From Penium margaritaceum (taxonomy: Eukaryota > Streptophyta > Zygnematophyceae > Desmidiales > Peniaceae), in NCBI GenBank assembly GCA_023375785.1, contig SZWC01000822.1:8074-72073 (forward strand): a DNA stretch of 64,000 nt, in the 5' to 3' direction. Made by a program: the position numbers and the translations under genes. This document shows, in pieces, positions 32,480-43,100 of this stretch (its first letter is position 1; every line of letters starts with the position of its first letter). Under the pieces are notes generated by a model. The model ran no database searches. It was not told the DNA's origin and worked only from the letters and a program-made list of their open reading frames with translations.

Positions 32480-35400
32480 TGACTGTTAGCGACCTGGCAA
32501 CACCGGTCCAGGACCCTGTCGAGACCTGGATCATTCAATCCGGGGCCATGCATCAAATGAGAGCCTCTTGCGAGGCCTTCAGTGTGCTTGGTCCAGGTGC
32601 CAATGTGTCCAGTGTCAGGACGGGCTCTGGTCAGGTGTTTACGTTCGCGGCGTCGGCATCGTTTGTTTTTGTGGTCCTCTTGGAGATGTCTTTGTGACCG
32701 ACATCCTTTTCATCCCCGGTCTTGAGCTCAGCCTCCTGTTTGTCACTACCCTTGATTGCATGAGCATGGACGTACTACACTCGTGTGGTATTGACACTAT
32801 GTTGTTGCTTCCATCCGGTCGTGTCGTCCTGCACACCACCGCCCATGGCAGCTTTTGGCAAGTGCCTTGTCTGTCCACCTTTCCACTGGTTCCCTCCTCG
32901 TCGGCGGACACAGGCCACGTATTTGTTACCAACACGCTCTCTCTACAGAACACACACCTCTTGCACCGCCGCTTCTGCCACTTCTACTCTGTTGTTGTCG
33001 ATAGCATGCTCCGCTCCCAGCCAGCCAAGGGCCTTGATCTAGCCCCCTTTCTCTTGTCATGTCCCATTGAGTCCATTGATTGTGCTCAGGTGAAGATGCA
33101 CCGGTTCACTTAACCCTTGTCCCCCTCTCGTGCGTCCGCCCCTCTAGACTTGGTCCATTCTAATGTCATGGGTTCCTTTTTGACGGAGTTCGTCGGGAGT
33201 ACGGATGATATGTCCTGACCCTTACCGACGACTATTCCCTCTACCGTTGGGTCATCTTTCTTCGGCAAAAGAGCGATATCGCTCCTGCCATTTGGGACTG
33301 GCTTGTCCGTGTAGAGCACGAGTGTGTTCATCCTATTTGCTGCCTTTGATTGCGGTGGCGAGCTCATAGGAGAGACCACAATCTTCCTCGCCTCCTGTGG
33401 CATCCATCATAAGACATCGGCGCCATATACGACAACCCAAAACGGCGTCTCCGAGCGGTGGAACCACACCATGGCCGACGCTGTCTGCAGCACGCGGATT
33501 GAGTTTGGTCTCTCTGATGGTTTCTACTTTGAGGCCATGACCTACATGACGTGGGTCTGGAACCAGATTTCCCACCAACCCCTTCCCCGCCATTCCATGC
33601 CATACCAGCATTAATGTGATGAGCGGATTCACCTCCTCCCGACCACGTATGGAGGTGTGTGGCCATCGTGTGGTTGCCCGTCCCACAGCAAGGCAGCAAG
33701 CTCGCCCCCCCCGGGCATCCTTGCACCTTCCTTGGTGTCTCGCGTCAGTCCAAAGCCTAGCACTTCTTGGACCCCTCTGGTCACTACATCATCGAGTCAC
33801 GCAACGCTCTCTTCTTTGAGGAGCTGTTTCCTTGCGACCTCATCCGCTCCGGCTTATCAATGTTCCTCCCATCGCATGGGGGAGTGGTGAGTACGTCCTT
33901 CGTCCTGCAGCTTTCGGGCGACACATCGCCTACACCCAATGGTCCCTCCAGGCGAGCATCTCCAGTCACGTCCGCCGGTCCCTCCGAGCCGGAATCCCCG
34001 GTCTCGTCGGCTGGTCCATGCGGACCGGCAGCCCCGATCGCGTCCGCTGGTCCATCCGGGCCGACATCCGTGGTCTTGTCCGTTGGTTCGTCTGGACTGG
34101 TGACCTCGGACTTGTCCGCTTGTCCCTTTGGAGCGGCAGCCCGGGTCTCGTCGGTTGGTCCCTCTGGACTGATAGCCACGGTTGTGTTTGCTGGTCCCTC
34201 CGGGCCAGCATCCCCAGTTTCGTCTACTGGTCCGTGTGGTCCGGCTGCCCCGGTCTCATCCGATGGTCCCTTCGGATCGGCAGCCTTGGTCGCGTCCGCT
34301 GGCCCCTCTGAACCGGTAGTTCCGTTTGCGTCTGCCGTCCCTCTGGGCCGGCAGCCCTGGTTGCGTCCGCTAGGTCCTTTGGACCAGCAGCTGTGTCCGT
34401 GTCCGCTGGTCCCTCCGAGCCAGCAGCCCCACCAGACTCTACTAGCCCCTCTGACTCACCCTTGGCTGCTCCCTCTGTTCCATCTCCCGTCCTACCGTAG
34501 TACACGCATTGTCTGGACGACAGCCTTTGACCCAGGCCATTAGGGAGCACACAGAGAACGGCACTGCACCCTTTGGCATCTCAGTCCCCTGTCGCCCCAC
34601 GTGTCTTGTCGCCTCTCGACGGACCTATTTCCACGGTCATGAGTGGCGACCCTGGCACCAAGGTCCTTGGCTTAACCACATTGGCCGTCATTGTGGAACT
34701 CTACCCAGGTTTCGTACTGGGCTACCCCATGCTCTATCAGTAGCACCAGTAGGCCGTCACAGCCGCACCCGCACGTATCCCACCTGAGGTCCGAGACACG
34801 CAGGCCCTCACAGTCCGCTCCACGGTACGCGTAGACAACCTAGCCATCCTTGGAAAATCTCATGCTTCCCTTGAGGCCGTGCACTTGGATGTTGCATGCG
34901 CCAACTAGCTCATTGCTATCCGATAGCATCATGTTAACAACCTCTTAGACCTGCCTCCTAGTTGAAAGGCCATCGGCGCCAAGTGGATCCCCCGGCGCAA
35001 GTGGAAGCTCGACAGGTCCTTGGACAAGTACAAGGCCTGCCTCACAGCCAAGGGGATTGCTCAGGTCCCTCGGGTCGACTTCAACCAGATCTTTGCCCCG
35101 GTCTGTCGTTTCTCCACTAGTCAGGTCCTCGTTGGCCTGTTTGCCCAGCACGGATGGGAGGTGCATCAGATAGACGTGAGCAACGCCTTTCTCCATGGCT
35201 CGTTGGAGGGCGATGAGCTCTACATGGTGCAGCCCCTAGGGTTTGACGATGGCTCAGGCAAGGTCTGGAGGTTGTAGAAGGCCCTCTATGGCTTGAAGCA
35301 TTCATCTTGATGCTAGAACCAGGAGATCAGTCACACGTTCCTTATTGGCGGTCTCCTTCATAGCACTACAGACCCCGCACTGTTGATCAGACTACGAGGC

Positions 35401-36390
35401 CAAACCTTTGTCGCTGTCGTGGTCTACGCTAACGACCTATTTATCGTATCACTAAACGCATCTACCATTCACCTTGTCAAGGACCTGCTACACACTGCCT
35501 ACAAGTTGAAGGACCTCGGGTCTGCTCGAGTCGTCCTGGGTATGGAGCTCGAGAATGATCGCTCCCAAGGTGTCCTGCACGTCCATCGGGTAGCCTACGT
35601 CCAGATCCTGTCTGCTTTTGCTGAGGACTTGCCCCTCGTGCCAAGCGCATCCTCACCGATGTCATCCAATGGCTAGGAGAAGCTGCAGAGCTCTGATCCA
35701 GCCGTGGTGGGGGAGCCACTTGATGTGACCACGTATCAACGCATCATCGGGTCGCAGATGTTCCTGGCAAAGACGACGCGTCCAGACATTTCATTCGCCG
35801 TCAACCTCCTAGCCCAGATCTCATAGGAGCCGCATCATCTCCACTTCTAGGCCACGATACGAGTACTATGCTATGTCGTCTTGACTCTACGGTGAGGCCT
35901 CATGTTCCACTGACAGCTGTCCATTCTTACGGTGGGATACATTGACAGTGACGGGGCCGGCAGTCCGGACGGTAAGAGCTGCATTGGCTGGATCTTTCTC
36001 ATTGGTGGCACTGCTGTGTTATCGGGTAGTGATAAAGAAGTTTGCATTACATGCGTCACTACTGAGGCTGAGTATGTGGTCCTTGGCTCGGGTGCGTGTA
36101 AGAGCATCACCTGTTGTCCGAGCTGTGTCATTCAGTCGCATCCATCACATTACACTGTATCAATAAGAGTGCCATGGCCATCATCGATGACAGCATGCAT
36201 CACATACGCACAAAGCACATCAATTTCTAGTATCACTATGTGTGTTTGTTGTTACATGAGGGCAGCATCGGCATCGTGAGGGTTGAGACAGCACGGCAGT
36301 TGGGTGTTTTCTTGACCAAGGCACTAAAGCGCGACATGTTCAAGAAGGCTGTTAGTGCAATCAGTGTGCATTTGTGATCTGACCTCTTTG
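32480..36390 (+). pseudogene. Co2 pol region: protease, integrase, RT, RNase H (fossil)
   Basis: Copia order on the plus strand: a protease region with DPVETWIIQSGAMHQM (about 32510-32570), GAG-pre-integrase (LLHRRFCHFYSVVVDSML, about 32950-33020), integrase core (about 33150-33600, with APYTTTQNGVSERWN), a minisatellite-bearing linker (33944-34440), RT (about 34960-35880, with DKYKACLTAKGIAQ, HQIDVSNAFLHG and VVVYANDLFIVS), and RNase H (YIDSDGAGSPDG near 35935 and a TTEAEYVVLGS word near 36060). It is broken, with many interruptions. Confidence 0.82.
33944..34440 (+). repeat. 36-bp minisatellite, about 13-14 diverged units
   Basis: Tandem units of 36 bp, each close to CCCTCCGGGCCGGCAGCCCC followed by a GTCTCGTCCGCTGGT-type half. 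In the forward frame each unit encodes 12 residues of the type PSGPASPVSSAG. Units are well diverged from each other. The array lies in the linker between integrase and RT of Co2 and has no counterpart in Co1-a (about 5710-6260) or Co1-b. Confidence 0.85.
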
Positions 36391-36492
36391 CTTTTGACTG
36401 CATATCTGCCCGCCTGTCTTGGGGGAGTGAGCCATTCTCGTGGATGTGCCGCGCTCCGCCCATGTGCACTATACCTGTGAGTCATGGGGGAG

Positions 36493-37325
36493 TGTTGGTT
36501 TTTGCACACCTCTCATTGTGCTCTGTTGTGTTCTCCCGGCTTGTGTACATCGGCGTGCAGATGACTGAGGGCAAGACGGAATGCTGTTGGAGCATCATCC
36601 GGTGGAGCCGACGCGTGCTAAGGTCTGCACGCTTCTCGCTGGAACCTCTTCACCAGGCGTCAGACGTGCTCAGCTCCATCGGCAAACCTTCACAACAGTC
36701 ATGCTGCTGGTGGTCACTACCTCCACAATTGCTGCCTGCACCCATCTTGTGCCAGATCTGATTGTGCCATTGCACTCGCAGCATCATGTCTAGTCCAGGG
36801 TCTGAGTTTCAGATTTTTTGGACATATTTCTGGTTAGGGTGATCCCGGCATAGGCACTACCCGGGTTTAGGTGGTCATAACTCCTTGCTGCAATTTTTCT
36901 TGATGATTCTGATCACACAATTGTGTTTGCAACATGGTTACTTTGGTATGGTCCACTTTTCAGGAAAAAAGGACGACGCCTGGGTTTGGGGCTACCAGCT
37001 GCCTGGCAGGGCTCATCGACAAAACTCAGCCTGCCAGAAAAAAAGGGAGTTTCCTGATTGGTTGGTTGCTTGAGTAACAAAATATACAGAGCTGAGCTAG
37101 GCCTAAACCTGTGAGGGGTCTCTCACTTCCATTAATTCTCAGTTGCTAATAACAGATTTCTCAGTTATGTCTGCCTTTCTGGCACTAACTCTTTAGCACG
37201 TAACTTTCCTCTCACAAGTCTTAGAGTAGCTAGAGGGGGCAGCAGTGCAAAGCAACGAGCGTGGGGCCACACCTACTCCAACCATGCTGCAGCCCCAACC
37301 AGCCACTCTAGACTAGTTTCCAGCA
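36493..37325 (+). repeat. Co2 3' LTR
   Basis: 833 bp, TGTTGGTTTTTGC...TTTCCAGCA, preceded by the purine run CATGGGGGAG and followed by the TGAAT duplication and the rest of the Gy1-a LTR. Confidence 0.92.
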
Positions 37326-37330
37326 TGAAT

Positions 37331-37422
37331 ATTGAGGCCTTGCGACGCAATGGGCTGTTTGTGTAATAACATAAATGCCCACTCAGAAAGATTAGGGACT
37401 TGTGTAGGTGTGGTACGTAACA
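37331..37422 (-). repeat. Gy1-a 5' LTR, outer part
   Basis: 92 bp aligning with 2934-3025 (shared CTTGCGACG, GGGCTGTTTGTGT, CATAACATAAAT). It ends GGTACGTAACA. Confidence 0.87.
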
Positions 37423-37697
37423 TTGTCCACCGATGTTGCATGTAAGCCCCCCATATACAGTAACCACTCTTTAACAATGCCATATCTAGCGGATTTTAAC
37501 TAGAACACTATGTATCCACAGGTCAAAGCAAAACAACTTATCCAAAAAAAGAGCACGAACACCATTTCGTCACTACATGAAATGTAGCGTCGAAGGTATG
37601 ACATCATCAGGCCCTTTGAACAATCACAAACCCCACTTGTGAGGTGTTTGTGATTGCTTGAGGGAGGGATTTGCGTGAGGTTTCCGTGGGGGATCCG
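37423..37697. other. Gene-free spacer with a small inverted repeat
   Basis: No coding or element signature. CAATCACAAA at 37621-37630 pairs with TTTGTGATTG at 37647-37656. The next gypsy LTR begins at 37698. Confidence 0.5.
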
Positions 37698-38844
37698 TGA
37701 TACATACCAGACGTCCACAAGTCCCTAATCTTTCCGATTGGGAATTTTCACTCCGACGGTTGATGGCAATTTGGTCAATGCCCTTGCCCTCCGTCGAAAC
37801 TTCTTAAACTATCGGACAAATTTGACCACTTTCAAGAATCTACGATAGAAGTAACACTACCTTTTGGTCGACTCCCCGATACATCGAGAAAAATCTCAAT
37901 TTACCCAGCTGCTCAATGATTTCGATACTAGACATTGTTACCCTCGTTGAAATTCACCAATTTTTCTTACACGTCATATTCAAAGACTATTCAAATATCA
38001 TTTAGATCCATTTGTCGAATTCATGCGACCAGCCCTTGAATTCACTTCAAAGTGGTTGGGGCCCATCCGTTACTTTGTTTTGTGCTTGTACTACTTGTAC
38101 TCAATGAAAAAAATGCACACGAGCGTAACGGGCAAGTTCAAAACTCATTACTTGTGTATCAATGTTCGGAGTCTCAAACGTAAAAATAGGCATCTGAAAA
38201 ACCTTCATTGATGTTAAACTCATTGTCGGCGCGCAATGGACCGGGCAGATTTGAACCAGAATTTATTTTGTCCTAAGCGCACGATTCTCATTGGCCAGAA
38301 TGTGCTCTAGCTGACATGGCACAACAGATTCTGGTCACTGCCGCAAGGCCAGTGCGGTCGATGAATAGATGTCGCCGTCGAAATCACACTTCACAAAAAA
38401 TGCGAGTGCATCCTTACGTCGAAAGCTATGGACAAACAAGCCAGTTATGGTCGAATTCAACTGAACACCAAATGTTTTGAACCTGGGTCGAAATTGAGGA
38501 ACACCAAATTCAAAAAAACCTGAACATCAAATTCAATGAGCATTAGGGTACAAAGATGCATATCGCAACTTCAGCGTAACGCTCCCCAACTTCTCGGCGA
38601 AGCTCCTTGAATCCAACCACTCACGACGCAGCTCCACACGCATCGCTCGACAATCGACCCAACGACCCCACCTATGCCTTATTCGTAACTCGACACCTGT
38701 ATGTATGTGTTTGACCATTTTCGACACTTGTCATCAAAGTACACTTACCGCTACATATGTATTGCTCAAGTGTCCCAAATTCATAATCGTATTCTGCCTT
38801 GCAACTTCTACCTGTTCACCATCTACGCACCGTTTGGCATAACA
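37698..38844 (+). repeat. Gy1-b 5' LTR with an internal insert
   Basis: Begins TGATACATACC, aligns with Gy1 LTRs over 37698-37895 and again over about 38551-38844, and ends TTGGCATAACA beside the primer site. The intervening roughly 650 bp is not LTR. Confidence 0.8.
37902..38550. mobile_element. Unidentified insert in the Gy1-b LTR, imperfect terminal inverted repeats
   Basis: 649 bp of DNA absent from the other Gy1 LTRs. Its ends form an imperfect inverted repeat: TACCC, TGCTCA and TGA match in register over about 25 bases (about 19 of 25). I found no clear target duplication, so the ends could be off by several bases. It has no coding motif and resembles a decayed MITE. Confidence 0.4.
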
Positions 38845-38846
38845 CT

Positions 38847-38857
38847 TGGTATCAGAG
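38847..38857 (+). promoter_or_regulatory. Gy1-b primer-binding site
   Basis: TGGTATCAGAG two bases after the LTR end, matching initiator tRNA-Met. Confidence 0.8.
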
Positions 38858-38994
38858 TGTAGTGGTGCTGGAGAGGCATCCGGCTACCTTACCCATCAAG
38901 AGGACTACCTTGCACAAGCTGTTAGCGCCTTTCGTACGCCAAGACCTCGTAGACTTCGCAACCTTAGCGTGAAGCAAGCGCTCGCATCTGACGA

Positions 38995-41900
38995 CCAGCA
39001 GCGGGTCTTTGGCGATGATTTTGGCAATGGAGGAGCAGAACGTGCTTATGCACGAGAACCCTAAAGCGATAGTGAACGCTGGTGTGGTGGGCTATGCGGC
39101 ACATAGATCAATCCCTACGGCTCTGACGACCAATCCTGTCGCGGATCCAACGGCGGTAAACCAGCCGTCCCTACCGAGAGCATCGACAATGACAACAAGA
39201 ACGACATGTGGCATCGGACGACAGGCGTGGATCAATGAGGAACTAGCAAACTGTACCTTCGCACTTGAAGGAATCAGCAATTATGTGCTCCAACAGCTCA
39301 ACGTCACAATGGAGGCTCTTCGAAATACAAGTGCACGAGAAGTAGTGATCGTCAAGAGAAATACCCAACACTCGAGTGAACCCATGATTCAGCGGGCCCC
39401 ACAAAAACCGTTTGATCTTACAAATTCAAAGGGACTAATGGTTGGATCTGGCTGACAAGTCTTGAGGTGTAATTCACAGCTGCTCGGTTCAACAACGAAC
39501 AAAGTAAGATTGACCTCGCAGGCGCGCTTTTGCGTTGCACGACACTAAGTTGGTGGTCTGATCTAAAGGCCATCCAATGGCAGCAAGAGACGGGCAGGGC
39601 CTGATTGACGGTCAACGGCCTCATCTCATATCGCCAACCGCAGGCGTTCTACTCGTGGAGCATATCAACCGGCGATGGGAAGACGCGCTAACCGAGTGGA
39701 ACAAGTTCTCGCACGCGATGCTTGCACAACTTGGGTGACTGAACGAGAAATCTGACGCTCGGTACAAACTTGAGCATCTTCGTCAGCAGTCCAGCGTAGC
39801 AGAGTACACGCGAAGATCATCACTGGCGCGGAAATCTTCTCTGTTTTCAATAAAACAACGGCCTCAAACGAGACACCCGACAAGCAATTGCCATCTTTGG
39901 CATTCAAAATGACCTATCGTGGATGATTGCAACAGCAGGAAGGATCGACAACGGCAACTACAACGCTTGGATCTAGGAATCTTACAGTTGGCGGCCTCCC
40001 AACCACCATTATCATGGAAACGGAAAAAGTCAGTTGTGGGACTCCTCGACTCCGATGGAAGTGGACACCGTTGACTAGAGAGATACGCAAACCCGCTACA
40101 ACTACAAAAAAGTCAGGCACATCGCTTGCAACCATCAGAGCAAGCAGCAAGCTAAAAAGGGGGGGAAGAAGTAGAGAAAAAATGAGTGAGAAAATGGTGA
40201 AGGACAAGAAAAAAAAGGGTGACTCTTGTCCTTGAGGAGCGATCTACATCAAATGATCGTCCATTAGAACGGCCTACGATGCTGCACAGGATTTTAGAGA
40301 TCACAAAGTCCGACGAGGGTTACGAGGACAACCAACCGGTGATACAGCTAAGAGTTCAACCTTGAGGACACAAGAGTCGTACAACGGTATTGGCACTATT
40401 GGATGGCGGAGCTTATCACATTTTGTGCAGGACAACATAGTTCAAAAGCTGGGTTTGCAAACCAAACTAGGGATTTTTTTAAGGAAAACCAATCCACGGG
40501 AGATTTCAAATACGGTGACTCCGAGAACCACTAAGACTACAAGTCGGTGACCCAAGGGATGTAAAGGTCTGGAGGTCCTGTGCAATGAGCGACCACAAAA
40601 TCATTCTTGGAAGAGACTTTTTGTACGGACACAATCTGCAGGTTGACTGGAACAACGACAATGTCTACGTGGAAGTCAAAACCACCAAGCCACACCTTCT
40701 GTGCGTGGGATGGAAGACGGCAGCGGAAGCAGCGCAAATATTAGTAGCACAAGAAGCCGCGATAGCCGAAGAGCAACAACCTGTGCAGCCGATACCGCTC
40801 AACCTGGCCAAGTATTGCATACGACGAGGAGCTTGTACGTGGCTTGTACATCTTCAGCCAATGGAGAAGGCGGATGATGTAGTAGCTAACTCATCGGCCC
40901 AATCAGTCTCACCGGTATCAACAAAGCAAAAAATGGTACCCAAAGAGTTTGCATCACTCATCCAAGAGATTGCGACCGTCTTCCCCGACGAACTCCCAAA
41001 AACCATACCACCTCATCGGGACATCGACCATCACATCAAGCTGAAACCGGGCAGCCAATCCATAGTTTGAGGGGCCTATCGGATGAGAGATTACAAGCTG
41101 ACCTAGTTGTAAAAGCAACTAAATGAGATCCTCGGTCGGGAGTTCATCCGCCCTTCCACGTTACCATATATTGCACCTGTGCTGTTCGTGAAAAATAAAA
41201 CTGGCAAAATGCAGATGTACGTGGACTACCGGATGTTGAGTGGTACTACCATCAAGAACCGCTATCCTCTCCCCCGAGCCGATGAACTTTTTGACCAACT
41301 CCAAGGGGCTTGAATTTTCACCACAATCGACTTACACAACGACTATCACCAGATTCGCGTTGCCAATGCCGACATCAAGAAGACAACGTTCCAAACCCAT
41401 TTCGGGCATTTTGAGTTCACGGTATTGTTGTTTGGACATACAAATGCCGCGACGACATTCATGGCGGTGATGAATAATGTTTTACGCCCGTACCTTGATG
41501 ATTTTTTCGTGGCGTACCTCGACGACGTCTTGGTGTACAACCATAGCCCGGGGGAGCACAATGGACACCTTCAAAAAGTTCTCAAAGTTTTCCAAAGAGA
41601 GATATTTTGGGGAAAACTCTCAAAAGGACAAACTCGGTTGCCATTTTATTGATTTTTTTGTTCACGTCATTGACTGCGGATGGATCACCACGGATCCGGA
41701 AAAAATCAGTAGTAGTCGCTGATTGGCCGACACCAACGTTTGAGACATTCAAGTTTTTCTCGGCTTCTTAAATTGCCACCGGCTCTTCATACAGGATTGC
41801 GCCCAAGTGCCAGTGCCTCTCTCCAATCTCACTTCAAAAGAAAACGAATGGTGGTGGGGGGACAGCGAACAAGAAGCGTTCACCGCTTTGTGGTACGCTC

Positions 41901-42024
41901 TACCCTTGGCGCCAACCCTACGATTAGCCAATCCAATGGTCAACTACATCATGGCTACGGACGCCTCAGATCGAGCCATCGGCTTAGTCATCGAGCAAGA
42001 TCACGGCAACGGAACAAAATGATT
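38995..42024 (+). pseudogene. Gy1-b gag, protease, RT and RNase H start (fossil)
   Basis: Gag starts near 39009 (MAMILAMEEQNVLMHENPK), with a companion in Gy1-d at 54109. A protease LLDGGAYH word lies near 40400. The RT entry reads FPDELPKTIPPHRDIDHHI near 40980 and an RT core follows around 41270-41600 (HPYLDDFFVAYLDDVLVY-type words). RNase H begins near 41900 with MATDASDRAIGLVIEQ. It is decayed. The order is that of a Ty3/gypsy chromovirus. Confidence 0.82.
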
Positions 42025-43100
42025 CGTTTTGCCCAATCTCGAAAATGGGCGTCTGTGCACGATCATGATCGAGCGATGACCTCGTTATATTGTTTAACAC
42101 ACAAATCCTCCTAGTTTGATGTATGGTTTCATAGTTTGTGCGGGCGGATTCAATGCAGAAACCCCAAAAAAAAAACCCTAAGTCAACCTAGGGGGTTTGC
42201 ACGTGAAAAAGAAAGCAAACAGGCTATCGATTTATCACGATTATTGCGCGGGAGCAACGTCACCATGAGGAGCTACGGCCACCCACATGGTGAATCTCCC
42301 TTTAATGTCCTTTTTCAAAAGTGGAGGCACTCTTTTGATTTGCTGTCCCGAGTGGGGGCATGAGACAAATTTAACCCATAGTTATGCTGGGAGGGGAAAA
42401 CATGAGTGGATTTTAAAGGACACAAATGGACATGATTTTCACATCAGTAGTCCATTTATAAAGGGAGGCTTGATGGTGTGAAAGCATGCAATCTGACGAG
42501 TGGACCTTGGAGCCGGGGATATGATTTTGCTATTGCTTAGAAATGTTACAGTGGAGGTGAGACATGCAAGCTCTAGACCCGTGCAGGATGTATCAAGATG
42601 ATGAATTGTCCATTGCTTGTGCATGAATGCATGCCCCATAAAGTGTTTGAAATGTGGGAATTATAAGTATTAGAGGAGTGGACACGGTGAGCGTGTTGTT
42701 GCATTCCATGAGCTGGAAAATTCGTGTAACAAACACTCCCTTCATTCCCAGAGAAGTCACTACCGGTATCTTAGACATGACAAAAGGGAAATATCCAGGA
42801 GAGGATGGCTTGCTTGCAAAAATCACCCAACAAATTGGGATGATTTTAAACCACATTAAAGAGAATGATCAGATGTATTGAAACGTCCCATAAAGTGCCA
42901 TCAACCATACAAATCTCGCTTTTCATGTTATTGTATAAAGGTCCCAAAAATACCAACATTGCATATGATCAAGCAAAATGCATCCTTCAAGCTGACCATG
43001 AAAACATTACGGAAGTGATGGTTACACACTTCAACCCCTTTGTAAACAAATGTACTAATCATGACCAAACCGGATTCAACCCAAAAACACATGCATAACA
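42025..43100 (+). other. Unidentified stretch with decayed coding character
   Basis: Contains ordered-looking plus-strand frames (for example VTNTPFIPREVTTGILDMTK near 42720 and KGPKNTNIAYDQAKCILQA near 42940, ending at a stop near 43096) in adjacent frames. I do not recognise a family. It could be the 5' part of the LINE that follows or a separate captured gene remnant. An A-run (ACCCC followed by about ten A) sits near 42164-42177. Confidence 0.35.

Larger units (their letters stand above)
16636..37325 (+). mobile_element. Co2: Ty1/copia element inserted in the Gy1-a LTR
   Basis: Plus-strand element with ends TG...CA and an exact 5-bp duplication TGAAT (16631-16635, 37326-37330). Its own sequence is 16636-16756 and 28855-37325. 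Parts: 5' LTR (split by Gy2), primer site 29561-29572, a 1.6-kb triplet-rich leader, gag (about 31150-32100), pol (about 32480-36390) and 3' LTR 36493-37325. The LTR parts are 827 and 833 bp and differ at about a fifth of positions by eye. It is broken, with many disruptions. Its RT and RNase H resemble those of Co1, making them sister families. Confidence 0.9.
2472..37422 (-). mobile_element. Gy1-a: old Ty3/gypsy chromovirus, outermost host of the nest
   Basis: Minus-strand LTR retrotransposon whose own pieces are 2472-3398, 11375-16635 and 37331-37422. The order on the minus strand is 5' LTR (37422-37331 joined to 16635-16183), initiator-Met-type primer site (16170-16180), gag, protease with an LDGGASH-type site near 14500-14540, RT, RNase H, integrase, chromodomain (about 3158-3330), polypurine tract and 3' LTR (3025-2472). 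Two later elements split it: Co1-a between integrase and chromodomain, and Co2 (with Gy2 and Co3 inside) in the 5' LTR. The two LTRs differ by roughly a quarter of positions by eye, so it is the oldest layer. It is clearly broken, with many disruptions. I could not find a clean target duplication at its outer ends. Confidence 0.88.
37698..42024 (+). mobile_element. Gy1-b: 5' half of a Gy1 gypsy copy
   Basis: Plus-strand relative of Gy1-a: LTR 37698-38844 (enlarged by an insert), primer site TGGTATCAGAG at 38847-38857, gag, protease, RT and the start of RNase H. Recognisable gypsy sequence stops at about 42024 and unrelated DNA follows. It is broken, with many disruptions. I do not join it to Gy1-c because their RNase H regions overlap and differ. 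Confidence 0.82.

Noticed and set aside
33944-34440. Regular 36-bp repeats resembling a CRISPR array
   Set aside because: Units are contiguous without spacers, diverged, and continue a coding phase inside a copia linker in a eukaryotic sequence.
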